Assembly: GCF_011044975.1 (NCBI RefSeq)
Contig: NZ_JAAKZV010000029.1
Location: forward strand, 1 to 51,087
Source: Streptomyces coryli
Lineage (GTDB): Bacteria > Actinomycetota > Actinomycetes > Streptomycetales > Streptomycetaceae
Direction: 5' to 3'
Length of the DNA stretch: 51,087 nt
Part shown: one piece after another, positions 34,720-43,369 of the stretch
Position numbering within the stretch: position 1 is the first letter of the stretch
Layout of the letters: every line of letters starts with the position of its first letter
The notes under the pieces: model-generated
What the model was told of the DNA's origin: nothing
Database searches by the model: none
The model's input: the letters and a program-made list of their open reading frames with translations, nothing else
Made by a program: the position numbers and the translations under genes

Positions 34720-37281
34720 ATGTCGACGCTGCACGCGGTGCTGCTGCGCCACGCCGGCACCGTCCATCTGCACCACACGCCCGCCCCCGGGCCGTACGAG
34801 CCGAACGCCAACGGGCTCGTCGCCCTGGAGGCGGAGCTGCTCGACCGCAACGCCGCGCTCTCCGCCCCGCTGCGGGACGCGCTGGCGCGCCTGCGCCCGA
34901 AGGACCTCGCCGCCACCGGCGCCCGGCTCCTGAAGGACCTCGACCGCGAACTCGGCGCCGACCGCACCCACATGCCGCTCTTCCGCCGCTTCCCGCGCTC
35001 GACACCGCGCGACACGCAGGCGCTGTACGTGGACCGGGTCTTCGCGCTGCTGCTGCAGCAGCAGCGGCAGCCGTGCGTGCTCTGCGGCACGGTCGGCTCG
35101 GTGCACCCGGTCGCCCCCTGCGCGCACCTGGTGTGCCGCGGCTGCTTCGACGGCTCCGATTACACCGGCTGCCCGGTCTGCCGGGTCCGCATCACCCCCG
35201 GCGACCCCTTCCTGCAGCCGTCGCGTACGGACGGCACCCCGCCCGCCCGCACGGCGGCCGGCCCGCTGCGCCTGCTCACCCTCGGCGCCGACCGCGCGAC
35301 CGACGCGGCGCGGACCCTCGCCCGGCTGCTCGCCCGCCGCACCCCGCTGTCGCCGCAGGACCGCGACGACCTGCGGGTGCTGCTCGAGCACGCGCCGCCG
35401 GACGACCTCGGCTGGCTGCCGGAGGACATTCCGGTACGCGAGACCAAGGCCCTGGTCCTCGGCCTGCTGCTGCTCGACGAGCGCAGCCGGGAGGCGCTGA
35501 CGGCCCGGCTGCCGGGCCTGCTGACCACCGCCACCGACGTGCTGCGGCTGCTCGCCGTGTGGTCCGGCGGCGAGGCGGACCTGCTGGCGCCGCCCCGCTT
35601 CAAGAGCCTGCCGCGCCCGCTGCGCCGCACGCTCCTCGCCGTACTCGACGGCCTCGCGCCTGCGCTGGTGGCCGAGGACCTGCGGCGCCACCCGCGCACG
35701 TGGAAGCACGCGGCCGAGCCGCTGCACCCGTACGAGCACGCGGCCCGCTTCCCGCGGGCGGCGCTGGCGTTCGCGGTCCTGCGGGAGACGCGCCTCGCGG
35801 AACTGCCGCACGCGGAGCCGCACATCGCTGGTCAGCGCGACCTGCGCGTGGACGAGCACGGCCGGATCCGGACCGCGGGCTTCGCGCCCCAGATCGAGCA
35901 GGCCCTGGCCGCCGGGGACACCGACCGGGCGACCGCGCTCCTGGCCAAGCGGCCGGGAGAGCTGGTCCGCCGCCTCGACCACCTGCTGCGGCTGTCGGGT
36001 GAGCCGCCCGCGCCGCTGCTCGCCGCGCTCCAGTCGGCGCTGCCCAAGGCGGGTGCAGGACCGCTGCTTTCGGCATACGGGGCGCTGCGGAACCGTCATC
36101 TCCCGCCCCACCGCCGGGTGTTCTTCCCGCGCGGCCAGCTCGCCCGCTCGTACGCGACCGACGACCATCGCCCGCCGCTGCCCGAGCAGACCACCGCGCG
36201 GATCTGCGGCCTGCTCGAGGGCGAGATCCTGCGCCGCCTGGCGGCCGCCCCGCGGCACGACACCGCCGTGCTCGACGCCGGCCTCGCCCGCCTGGCGGCG
36301 CCGTTCGCCGAGCGGACGGCGTCCCCGGCGCTGGTCGCGGTCCCGCGCGGCAGCACGCAGCAGCTGCCGGACGGCGATGTCGTGCGGCTGTTCCTGCACT
36401 GGACGGAGCCCAAGGGCACCCGGGTGGACCTCGACCTGTCGGTGGCGTTCTACGACCAGGCCTGGAAGTTCGCCGGGCTGTGCGACTACACCGACATGCG
36501 CTACCTCGACACGGCCGCGATCCACTCCGGCGACCTCACCTCGGCGCCCGCGCCGGAAGGGGCGACGGAGTACGTCGACCTCGACCTGCGGCAGCTCGCC
36601 GACGCCGGCGCGCGGTACGCGGTCGTGCTCGTCTTCGCGTACAACGACGTGCCGTTCGAGGACCTCCAGGACGCCTTCGCGGGCTTCATGGAGCTGCCGG
36701 ACGCCGAGCGCCGGGACAGCGCGTTCCACCCGCGCGCCGTGCGGCAGCGCTTCGACCTCACGGGTGAGTCGCGGGTGTGCGCGCCGATGGTGCTGGACCT
36801 GGACCAGCGCAGCGCGCTGTGGACGGACATCCACCTGTCGGCGGCCGGCGGTTTCCACAACGTCGACCGGCACCACCCGGTGCTCGGCCGCCTGGGGCAC
36901 GACCTGACCACGTACTTCACCGGCGGCGGCCGGGTGTCGATGTGGGACCTGGCGTGCTGGCACGCGGCGGCGCGCAGCGACGAGGTCACGGTGCTGGGAC
37001 CGCGCGGGACCGACGAGGCGTGGACGTACCACCGCGAAGAGGGACAGCCGATCGCGGACTTCGCCGCCCGGGTGCGCGGCCTGGAGCGGCCGGACCAGCG
37101 GCAACTGGACATCTGGGCGGACTCGTTCGCGTCCGGCCGGGACGCCCTGCTGCTCCTGGTCGACGGGACGCTCGAGCCGCGGGGCGCGAAGGGCGAGGTG
37201 TACCGCCTCTACCCGGGCCCGGTGGACGGCTGCGGCCTGGACCGGCTGGCGGCAAGCGACCTGCTCACGGCGCTGGGCTGA
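34720..37281 (+). CDS. MXAN_6230/SCO0854-family RING-domain protein with TerD-like domain
   Basis: 853 residues. A canonical C3HC4 RING finger has Cys119, 122, 134, His136, Cys139, 142, 151, 154. A long helical, Leu/Arg-rich middle follows (~200-540). The C-terminal part from ~547 resembles TerD (VRLFLHWTEPKGTRVDLDLS, IHSGDLTSAPAPEGATEYVD, YAVVLVFAYNDVPFEDLQDA). RING domains are ubiquitin-ligase or scaffold modules in eukaryotes; TerD proteins bind calcium and belong to tellurite/stress systems. A multi-domain stress or signalling protein is likely; function is not established. It stands alone as a monocistronic gene. Confidence 0.88.
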   Translation: MSTLHAVLLRHAGTVHLHHTPAPGPYEPNANGLVALEAELLDRNAALSAPLRDALARLRPKDLAATGARLLKDLDRELGADRTHMPLFRRFPRSTPRDTQALYVDRVFALLLQQQRQPCVLCGTVGSVHPVAPCAHLVCRGCFDGSDYTGCPVCRVRITPGDPFLQPSRTDGTPPARTAAGPLRLLTLGADRATDAARTLARLLARRTPLSPQDRDDLRVLLEHAPPDDLGWLPEDIPVRETKALVLGLLLLDERSREALTARLPGLLTTATDVLRLLAVWSGGEADLLAPPRFKSLPRPLRRTLLAVLDGLAPALVAEDLRRHPRTWKHAAEPLHPYEHAARFPRAALAFAVLRETRLAELPHAEPHIAGQRDLRVDEHGRIRTAGFAPQIEQALAAGDTDRATALLAKRPGELVRRLDHLLRLSGEPPAPLLAALQSALPKAGAGPLLSAYGALRNRHLPPHRRVFFPRGQLARSYATDDHRPPLPEQTTARICGLLEGEILRRLAAAPRHDTAVLDAGLARLAAPFAERTASPALVAVPRGSTQQLPDGDVVRLFLHWTEPKGTRVDLDLSVAFYDQAWKFAGLCDYTDMRYLDTAAIHSGDLTSAPAPEGATEYVDLDLRQLADAGARYAVVLVFAYNDVPFEDLQDAFAGFMELPDAERRDSAFHPRAVRQRFDLTGESRVCAPMVLDLDQRSALWTDIHLSAAGGFHNVDRHHPVLGRLGHDLTTYFTGGGRVSMWDLACWHAAARSDEVTVLGPRGTDEAWTYHREEGQPIADFAARVRGLERPDQRQLDIWADSFASGRDALLLLVDGTLEPRGAKGEVYRLYPGPVDGCGLDRLAASDLLTALG

Positions 37282-37315
37282 GCGGACGGCGTGCGTGCGG
37301 CCCGGCAGCTGGGCC

Positions 37316-38215
37316 TCACGCCGCCGACGGCAGGTCGTGCCGCCGGGCCAGTTCGAGTACGCCCCGCAGCGCCGGCTCCGCCGGGCCGGGGCCCGGGCGG
37401 ATGAGCGCCTGGACGGCGATCGGCTCGGGCTGGGTGACGAGGTCGAGCTGGACCAGGTCGCCGTCGGCCAGTTCGCGGACGACGGTGAGATACGGCAGCA
37501 GCGCCACCCCGTGGCCGTGTGCGGCGAGCCGGCGCAGCGCGCCGAACGAGCCGGTGACCATGGCAATATGGGCCCGCTCCATCAGGTCGTCGCCGTACCG
37601 GTCGAAGAGCATGTGCGAGGTGCAGCCGAGCTCGGCGACGAGGAAGTCGTGGGCGAGCAGGTCCTCGTCCGTAACGGACGGCTTTCCGGCCAGGGGGTGG
37701 GTCGGGCCGGTGACCAGCACCACCCGCTCGTGGGCGACGACATCCTCGCGGCCGGGGGCAGGCCTGCCGTTGTCGAAGACGAAGACCAGGTCGAGGCGGC
37801 CGGCGTCGAGGTCGTCGTAGAGCCGGCTGCGCGGGCCCACGGCGAGGCTGACCTCGGCGCGCGCGTCGTCGCCCGCCGCGCCGTTGCCGAGAGCGGTGAC
37901 GATCTCCGGCAGCCACTCGCTCGCGAGGGTCTCCAGCGCCCCGATGCGCAGCCGCGGCCGCTCGTCGGCGGCGGCGCGGCACATTAAGTCGTCGAGTTCC
38001 AGGGCCTGACGGGCGTACGGCAGCACGCGGCGGCCCGCGTCGGTGAGGGGCGCGCCGGTGCTGGTACGGGTGAGCAGGCGCGCGCCGAGCTCGCTCTCCA
38101 GGCGGCGCAACTGGGCGCTCAGGCTGGACTGGGCGTAGCCGAGGTGCTCGGCGGCGGCGGAGATCCCGCCGCGCTCGGCGACGGCTATGAAGGCCCGCAG
38201 ATAGCGTGAGTCCAT
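37316..38215 (-). CDS. LysR-family transcriptional regulator (contains TTA codon)
   Basis: 299 residues. N-terminal HTH ([42 protein letters not shown]), then a periplasmic-binding-like effector domain ([18 protein letters not shown]). Codon 77 is TTA (37985-37987), so translation should need the bldA tRNA. Divergent from an MFS exporter with a LysR box between; probably activates the exporter in response to its substrate. Confidence 0.93.
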   Translation of the reverse strand: MDSRYLRAFIAVAERGGISAAAEHLGYAQSSLSAQLRRLESELGARLLTRTSTGAPLTDAGRRVLPYARQALELDDLMCRAAADERPRLRIGALETLASEWLPEIVTALGNGAAGDDARAEVSLAVGPRSRLYDDLDAGRLDLVFVFDNGRPAPGREDVVAHERVVLVTGPTHPLAGKPSVTDEDLLAHDFLVAELGCTSHMLFDRYGDDLMERAHIAMVTGSFGALRRLAAHGHGVALLPYLTVVRELADGDLVQLDLVTQPEPIAVQALIRPGPGPAEPALRGVLELARRHDLPSAA

Positions 38216-38228
38216 GCCGGGAGCGTGC

Positions 38229-38245
38229 CATCGGATTCTCCGATG
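38229..38245. promoter_or_regulatory. LysR box CATCGGATTCTCCGATG
   Basis: Perfect 7-bp dyad around TTC containing the T-N11-A pattern (38231-38243). A second half-site CATCGGATT begins at 38250. It lies 14 nt upstream of the LysR start, between the divergent genes, as expected for recognition and activation sites. Confidence 0.65.
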
Positions 38246-38302
38246 CCGCCATCGGATTTCCGGCCTGTCGCGAGGTACGGACGGCGAGCGAGCCTGACCC
38301 GC

Positions 38303-39703
38303 ATGAACATCGCTGACTCACGGTGGCCCGCGCCGGGCTATCAGCCCGTCCGGCGTTTGAGGGCTCCGCGCGAAGCGCGGATGCCGCGCCGCAGACGCGA
38401 ACCCGATGCCATCGGCTTCGCCGGCATCGTCGCCGGCAACGGCCTCGTCCTCCTCGACACCACCATCCTCAACGTCGCCCTCCCCGACGTCCGCACCGAC
38501 CTCGGCGCCTCCGCCGCCGCCCTCCCCTGGACCGCCGACGCCTACACGGTCGTCTTCGCCGGCCTGCTGCTCGCCGCCGGCGCCGTCGCCGACCGGTTCG
38601 GCCCGCGCCGCGTCTACCGCTGGTCGCTCGCCGCCTTCGCCGCGCTGTCGCTGCTGTGCGCCGCCGCCCCCGGCGCGGCCGCGCTCATCGGCGGCCGGGC
38701 GCTGCTCGGCGCGGCCGGCGCGGGCATGGTCCCGGCGTCGCTCGCCCTGCTCGCCGCCCTGTACCCGAAGCCTGCGAGGCGGGCGCGGGCGGTGGGCGCG
38801 TGGGCGGCGCTGAGCAGCATCGGCATGATCGCGGGCCCGGTACTCGGCGGCGCCCTGGTCGAACTCGGCGGCTGGCGCCTGATCTTCCTCGTGAACCCGC
38901 CCATCGCCGCACTCGCGATCTGGGCCTCGCGGGGTCTCCACAGCACCCGCGCCACGTCCCCGCGCCGCGCGGACCCGGCGGGCCTGGCCCTCTCCGTGAC
39001 CGGCCTGACCTCCCTCACCTTCGGCCTCATCGACGCCGGTACGGGCGGCTGGGCCCGCCCGCTCCCGGTGGCGGCGCTCCTCCTGGCGGCGGCCGCCTTC
39101 GCCGCCCTCGCGATCGCCGAACGCCGGGTCCCCGCACCCGCGTTGCCCCCCGCGCTGCTGCGACTGCGGCCCGTACGAGCGGCGATGGTGACGGCGACGA
39201 CGGCGACATGGACGGTATACGGGGTGCTGTTCCTGCTCACTCACTGGCTGGTCGAGGACCGCGGCCTGGGCCCCTTCCAGGCCGGTCTCGCCTTCCTCCC
39301 GCTCACCCTCCCCATGTGCGTACTGCCGCTGCTCACCGGCCGGTTGGTCGCCCGTACCGGCACCCGCCCCGCCATGCTCGCCGGGCTCACGGCGGTGGCG
39401 GCGTCGGGCGGCCTGCTCGCCTTCGCCGGGCACGACGCACCGCTCGGACTGATCGCCGCGGTGCAACTCGTCCTCGCCGTGGGCGCGACACTCTCGATCC
39501 CCGCGGCGACGGCGGAACTCTCCTCCTCCGCCCCCGCCGAACTCGCCGCCACGGGCCAGGGCGCCCTCAACGCGGCCCGGCAGGCGGGCGCGGCACTCGG
39601 CGTAGCGGTGCTGGGCACGTGCGGGGATCTCGGAACGGCCGGCTGGGTCGTGCTCGCGGGCGGCGCGGCCGGTCTGGTGGCGGTACGGGGACGGGGGCGC
39701 TGA
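38303..39703 (+). CDS. MFS transporter, DHA2-like drug/metabolite exporter
   Basis: 466 residues from ATG 38303, or 440 from ATG 38381. MFS motifs: [20 protein letters not shown] (DHA2 motif D1), [10 protein letters not shown] (motif A), [29 protein letters not shown] (motif C, antiporter). Residues 12-20 of the longer form are encoded by an intergenic-type repeat (38335-38363), so either the repeat was inserted in the gene start or 38381 is the true start. Neither start has a good ribosome site. GTG 38225 lies in the LysR box and is unlikely. Confidence 0.88.
   Translation: MNIADSRWPAPGYQPVRRLRAPREARMPRRRREPDAIGFAGIVAGNGLVLLDTTILNVALPDVRTDLGASAAALPWTADAYTVVFAGLLLAAGAVADRFGPRRVYRWSLAAFAALSLLCAAAPGAAALIGGRALLGAAGAGMVPASLALLAALYPKPARRARAVGAWAALSSIGMIAGPVLGGALVELGGWRLIFLVNPPIAALAIWASRGLHSTRATSPRRADPAGLALSVTGLTSLTFGLIDAGTGGWARPLPVAALLLAAAAFAALAIAERRVPAPALPPALLRLRPVRAAMVTATTATWTVYGVLFLLTHWLVEDRGLGPFQAGLAFLPLTLPMCVLPLLTGRLVARTGTRPAMLAGLTAVAASGGLLAFAGHDAPLGLIAAVQLVLAVGATLSIPAATAELSSSAPAELAATGQGALNAARQAGAALGVAVLGTCGDLGTAGWVVLAGGAAGLVAVRGRGR
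38335..38363. repeat. Streptomyces GTCCGGCGTTTGAGG-type palindromic repeat
   Basis: GGGCT-ATC-AGCCC (38335-38347) followed by GTCCGGCGTTTGAGGG (38348-38363) is the very common Streptomyces intergenic element. CCGCG-CGAAG-CGCGG (38369-38382 region) adds another small stem. Here it lies at or inside the 5' end of the MFS coding frame. Confidence 0.75.
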
Positions 39704-39775
39704 CGCGTCAAGAAGATCGTCGGACCGCCCCCTCGCGTACGGCGATGTCGTACCCGCCCTTTATGCTCCTGGACC

Positions 39776-40801
39776 ATGCTCGAAGACCACGCGGCAGCGT
39801 CGGCTGCACCTCCCGCAGCCCGCGCCGACCGGCCACCGCACGCCTGGCCGGAGGGCTATCCCGGCGGCTATGCCGTGGTCGACGTCGAGACCACGGGCCT
39901 GGCCCGGCACGACCGCATCATCTCGGCCGCGGTCTTCCGGGTGGACGCGCGCGGCGAGGTCGAGGACGAGTGGTACACGACGGTGAACCCGGACCGGGAC
40001 CCGGGCCCGGTCTGGATCCACGGCCTGACCAGCGAGATGCTCGCCGACGCGCCGCGATTCCCGGAGATCGCCGGGGCGTTCGCCGAGCGCCTCGAGGGCC
40101 GCGTCCTGGTGGCGCACAATGCCGTCTTCGACTGGTCGATGATCGCCCGCGAATACGCCCGCGCGGGCGAGACCGCCCCGGTCCGGCAGCGGCTGTGCAC
40201 CATCGCCCTGGCCAAGGACCTGGACCTGGACCTGCCGAACTTCAAGCTGGAGTCCCTGGCCCGGCATTACGGCGTCTCGCAGCGCCGCGCGCACCACGCG
40301 CTGGACGACGCGCGGGTGCTGGCCGAGGTCTTCCGCCCCAGCCTGCGGCGGGCGGCGGCATCCGGGCTGCGGCTGCCGCTGCTGGCCTGCCAGCCGCTGA
40401 AGGAGTGGGCGGACGGCCCGCCATCGGCCACCCGCCCCGCCGGTGTCCCCGGGGCCCGTACGCCCTCCTCGCCGACCTGGCGCAGCTGGCGCCCGGCCCG
40501 CAAGCTGCCGCCGTGCCCGTATCCGAATCCGGGCCGGTACGAGCCGGGCGGCACCCTGATGCAGGGCATGCGGGTCGCCTTTTCGGGCGACACGTCGATA
40601 GACCGCTTCCTGCTGGAGGACCGGGCCGTCTCGGCGGGCCTGCACGTGGCGTCGAGCGTCTCCCGCCTGACGAGCCTCCTCGTCACGAACGACCCCCAGG
40701 CCCCGACGAGCAAGGTCGCCAGGGCGGCCCTGCACGGGACGCCGGTGGTGGACGAGGCGGCGTTCATTCAGCTGCTGCAACACGTGCGCCCGGCGGAGTG
40801 A
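39776..40801 (+). CDS. DnaQ-like DEDDh 3'-5' exonuclease with C-terminal BRCT-like domain
   Basis: 341 residues. The exonuclease motifs are DVETTG (Asp36, Glu38), HNAVFDWSMI, and HHALDDARVLAE near 173 (DEDDh type). After a Pro/Arg-rich linker, residues ~265-340 resemble BRCT (MRVAFSGDTSIDRFLLEDRA, SLLVTNDPQAPTSKVARA). The layout resembles proofreading epsilon-like nucleases used in repair. TATGCT (39762-39767) lies 8 nt before the ATG, suggesting a leaderless start. Confidence 0.88.
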   Translation: MLEDHAAASAAPPAARADRPPHAWPEGYPGGYAVVDVETTGLARHDRIISAAVFRVDARGEVEDEWYTTVNPDRDPGPVWIHGLTSEMLADAPRFPEIAGAFAERLEGRVLVAHNAVFDWSMIAREYARAGETAPVRQRLCTIALAKDLDLDLPNFKLESLARHYGVSQRRAHHALDDARVLAEVFRPSLRRAAASGLRLPLLACQPLKEWADGPPSATRPAGVPGARTPSSPTWRSWRPARKLPPCPYPNPGRYEPGGTLMQGMRVAFSGDTSIDRFLLEDRAVSAGLHVASSVSRLTSLLVTNDPQAPTSKVARAALHGTPVVDEAAFIQLLQHVRPAE

Positions 40802-40864
40802 AGCTCGCCCGACGCGCCCGTACCAAGCCCGCCGGGCGTCACGCCCGCCCCGCAGGCTGGCCGC

Positions 40865-41098
40865 ATGGCTCGATGTGAGGTCTGCGGGAACGACTACGCG
40901 ATGTCGTTCGAAGTACACGCCCAGGGTGAAGTGCACGTCTTCGACTGCTTCGCCTGCGCCATCCACCGGATGGCCCCCATCTGCGAACACTGCTCCTGCC
41001 AGGTCATCGGCCAGGGCGTGGAGTCGGAAGGGCACTGGTATTGCGGCGCCCACTGCGCCCGCCAGGAGGGCGTGGACGGCATCGTCGCCCACGTATAG
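40865..41098 (+). CDS. Small Cys-rich zinc-binding protein, unknown function
   Basis: 77 residues with nine cysteines and several histidines: MARCEVCGNDYAMSFEVHAQ, FDCFACAIHRM, CEHCSCQVIG, WYCGAHCARQEG. Four CxxC-like pairs suggest two treble-clef/LIM-like zinc sites. Widely conserved in actinobacteria but uncharacterised to my knowledge. No ribosome site precedes the ATG, so it is probably leaderless. It lies 43 nt before SURF1 on the same strand. Confidence 0.82.
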   Translation: MARCEVCGNDYAMSFEVHAQGEVHVFDCFACAIHRMAPICEHCSCQVIGQGVESEGHWYCGAHCARQEGVDGIVAHV

Positions 41099-41141
41099 AC
41101 CCGAGGGCGGGCCGCCGCCGGGCGAGGGGTACCGTCAAGGG

Positions 41142-41948
41142 GTGTACCGCTTCCTGCTGACCCGGCAGTGGGTGTCCCTCACCCTGTTCGCCGTCCTTCT
41201 CATCCCGGCGATGATCGAGCTGGGCTTCTGGCAGCTGCACCGGCACGAGGCCCGCGTGGAGCGCAACGACCTCGTCGCGCAGAACCTCGAAGGGACCCCG
41301 GTCCCGGTGGCCGAGCTCACCTCCCCCGGGCATGAGATCCCCAAGGACGACACCTGGCGCACCGTGACGGCCAAGGGCCGCTACGACACCGCGCACGAGG
41401 TCGTCGTACGCCAGCGGACCTCGAGCGACGGCAAGCAGGGCTATTTCGTCGTCACCCCGCTCCGCCTCGACGACGGCCGCTTCGTCCTCGTCAACCGCGG
41501 CTGGGTCACGGCCGGGCAGGACCTCACCAAGTTCCCGACGGTGCCGAAGCCGCCCGCCGGCGAGGTGACCGTCACCGGCCGGCTGCTCGCCGACGAGACC
41601 ACCGCCGCCAGCAGCATCAAGGACCGCAAGGGCCTGCCGGGCCGGCAGGTGATGCTGATCAACGGCGACAAGCTCTCCAAGGAGCTCCCCGGCAAGATCC
41701 TCGGCGGCTACGTCCAGCTGACCAAGACGGCCCCGGCACCGGGCGGCAAGCAGCCCGAGCGCGTCGCCCCGCCCGACCACAGCAGCATCGGCCCGCATCT
41801 GGCGTACGCGATCCAGTGGTGGGTGTTCGCCGCGGGCGTGCCCTTCGGATGGTGGGTGCTGGTGCGCCGGGAGCGGCGCGAGCGCGCGGCGGCCGCCACC
41901 GATACGGCCCCCGACGTGGCGGCCTCCGAGCCGGTCACGGCAAACTGA
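41142..41948 (+). CDS. SURF1-family cytochrome oxidase biogenesis protein
   Basis: 268 residues, two transmembrane helices at the ends (VSLTLFAVLLIPAMIELGFW; LAYAIQWWVFAAGVPFGWWV) with an extracytoplasmic middle domain. GFWQLHRHEAR and VLVNRGWVTAG are SURF1 signatures. It helps heme insertion into aa3-type cytochrome c oxidase. GTG 41142 is chosen; TACCGT (41130-41135) upstream looks like a -10. An SDR gene follows 4 nt after the stop. Confidence 0.92.
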   Translation: MYRFLLTRQWVSLTLFAVLLIPAMIELGFWQLHRHEARVERNDLVAQNLEGTPVPVAELTSPGHEIPKDDTWRTVTAKGRYDTAHEVVVRQRTSSDGKQGYFVVTPLRLDDGRFVLVNRGWVTAGQDLTKFPTVPKPPAGEVTVTGRLLADETTAASSIKDRKGLPGRQVMLINGDKLSKELPGKILGGYVQLTKTAPAPGGKQPERVAPPDHSSIGPHLAYAIQWWVFAAGVPFGWWVLVRRERRERAAAATDTAPDVAASEPVTAN

Positions 41949-41952
41949 ACCC

Positions 41953-42708
41953 ATGGATCTTGGACTGCAGGACCGCGTGTACATCGTCACCGGGGCCACC
42001 CGCGGCCTGGGCCGCGCCTCGGCGGAGCAGCTCGTGGCCGAGGGCGCGAAGGTCGTCGTCTCCGGGCGGGACGAGAAGGCGGTGGCGGCGGCCGCCGCCG
42101 AGCTGGGCGAGAACGCGGTGGGCGTGACGGCGGACAACGCCGACCCGGCGGCCCCCGGCCGCCTGATCGCCGCGGCGCGCGAGCACTTCGGCGCCCTCGA
42201 CGGCGTGCTGATCAGCGTCGGCGGCCCGCCCGCCGGGCTGACCGCGGACATCGCCGACGACCAGTGGGAGGCGGCCTTCGCCTCGGTCTTCCTGGGCGCG
42301 GTGCGGCTCGCCCGCGCGGCGGCCGGCGAGCTAGCCGAGGGCGGCGTGATCGGCTTCGTCCTCTCCAGCTCGGTGCACGAACCGGTGCCGGGCCTCACCG
42401 TCTCCAACGGCCTCCGCCCCGGCCTCGCCGGCTTCGCGAAGTCGCTGTCGAACGAGCTCGCCCCGCGCGGCATCCGCGTCATCGGCGTGCTCCCGGGCCG
42501 TATCGACACGGACCGGGTGCGCGAACTGGACGCGCTGAGCGGCGACGCGGAGGCCTCGCGGGAGCGCAGCCAGGCGAACATCCCGATGCGCCGCTACGGC
42601 GCCCCGCAGGAGTTCGGCAAGGCCGCCACCTTCCTGCTGAGCCCGGCCGCGTCGTACATCACCGGCGTGATGCTGCCGGTGGACGGCGGGGCCAGGCGCG
42701 GGTTCTAG
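41953..42708 (+). CDS. SDR-family protein with non-canonical active site
   Basis: 251 residues. The cofactor-binding half is normal (TGATRGLG, SGRDEKA), and the C-terminus ends YITGVMLPVDGGARRGF. At the catalytic position, where FabG has YAASK, this protein reads VSNGLR (residues 150-155), so Tyr and Lys are replaced by Ser/Asn and Arg. Ser in SSSVHEP remains. It starts 4 nt after the surf1 stop and is probably co-transcribed. Could be an atypical dehydrogenase subgroup or a non-enzymatic SDR. Confidence 0.88.
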   Translation: MDLGLQDRVYIVTGATRGLGRASAEQLVAEGAKVVVSGRDEKAVAAAAAELGENAVGVTADNADPAAPGRLIAAAREHFGALDGVLISVGGPPAGLTADIADDQWEAAFASVFLGAVRLARAAAGELAEGGVIGFVLSSSVHEPVPGLTVSNGLRPGLAGFAKSLSNELAPRGIRVIGVLPGRIDTDRVRELDALSGDAEASRERSQANIPMRRYGAPQEFGKAATFLLSPAASYITGVMLPVDGGARRGF

Positions 42709-43314
42709 GCGGCGGGGCCGGTCTCGGGGTCCATCGTGCCGGATCGGCCCGACGGGCCGGTGGGGGGCGGTCCTTCCGGGTCGGTGGGCTGGTAGACGCC
42801 GTCGCGGGGCTCGATGTCCTTGCCGCGCACATAGACGCCACCCCCGGCCTCCACCAGCGCTCCGAACTCGCCGTCCGCGCCGACGTAATACTGCGCCTGG
42901 AGATACAGATCCGGCGGGTGCGGATACGCGGACGCCGCCGAGGCGGCCCCGTACCAGCCCCCCAGCAGTCCGCCGGTCTTCAAGCGCACACGCACGAAGC
43001 AGCTCCCCCGGTTCCTGAAGAGGGAGCAGGCCCACCAGGCCCGCCTGCCGGGGGTTGTCCGCCAGGCCGCCGAGTGGGCCCGCCCGGCGGTCGTTTCCCT
43101 GGGCCAGGTCCACCAGCCATGGGCCGGCGATCACGGCGTAGGCCGCGTCCAGGAGGGCGCTGGCGGCGATGGCCCGCACCAGCCGGTTGCCGGGCTCCTG
43201 CTCGCTGGGGTGCGCGCCGCGGAGCCGTTCGCGGACCGCCTGGTAGAAGACGCCGGGCAGCACGAGGACGAGAAAGACGCCCACCTGCTGGGCAGTTGAC
43301 GGCACCATCCCCAT
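42705..43314 (-). pseudogene. DUF6338-like gene broken by internal deletion and frameshift
   Basis: The N-terminal part (from 43314: MGMVPSTAQQVGVFLVLVLP, then GVFYQAVRERLRGAHPSEQE) and the C-terminal part (ending 42705: FRNRGSCFVRVRLKTGGLLG, GWYGAASAASAYPHPPDLYL) both match one family but are in different frames. The break is near 43022-43030. The helical and linker segment that normally joins them (roughly 50-60 residues by my recollection of the family) is missing. The N-terminal frame continues as nonsense antisense to the SDR gene. Likely a pseudogene. Confidence 0.7.
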
Positions 43315-43369
43315 CCCCCCGTGACTCCGGCATGTCGCCGACAGGATTCCATGCCGGCGTCCGGACCGG

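Noticed and set aside
34699-37566. 955-aa minus-strand open frame opposite the RING-protein gene
   Set aside because: Shadow frame; the plus strand has the complete RING ligands and normal codon bias.
38323-40878. 851-aa plus-strand open frame across the MFS and exonuclease genes
   Set aside because: Out-of-frame shadow crossing two genes with clear domains; Arg/Pro-rich.
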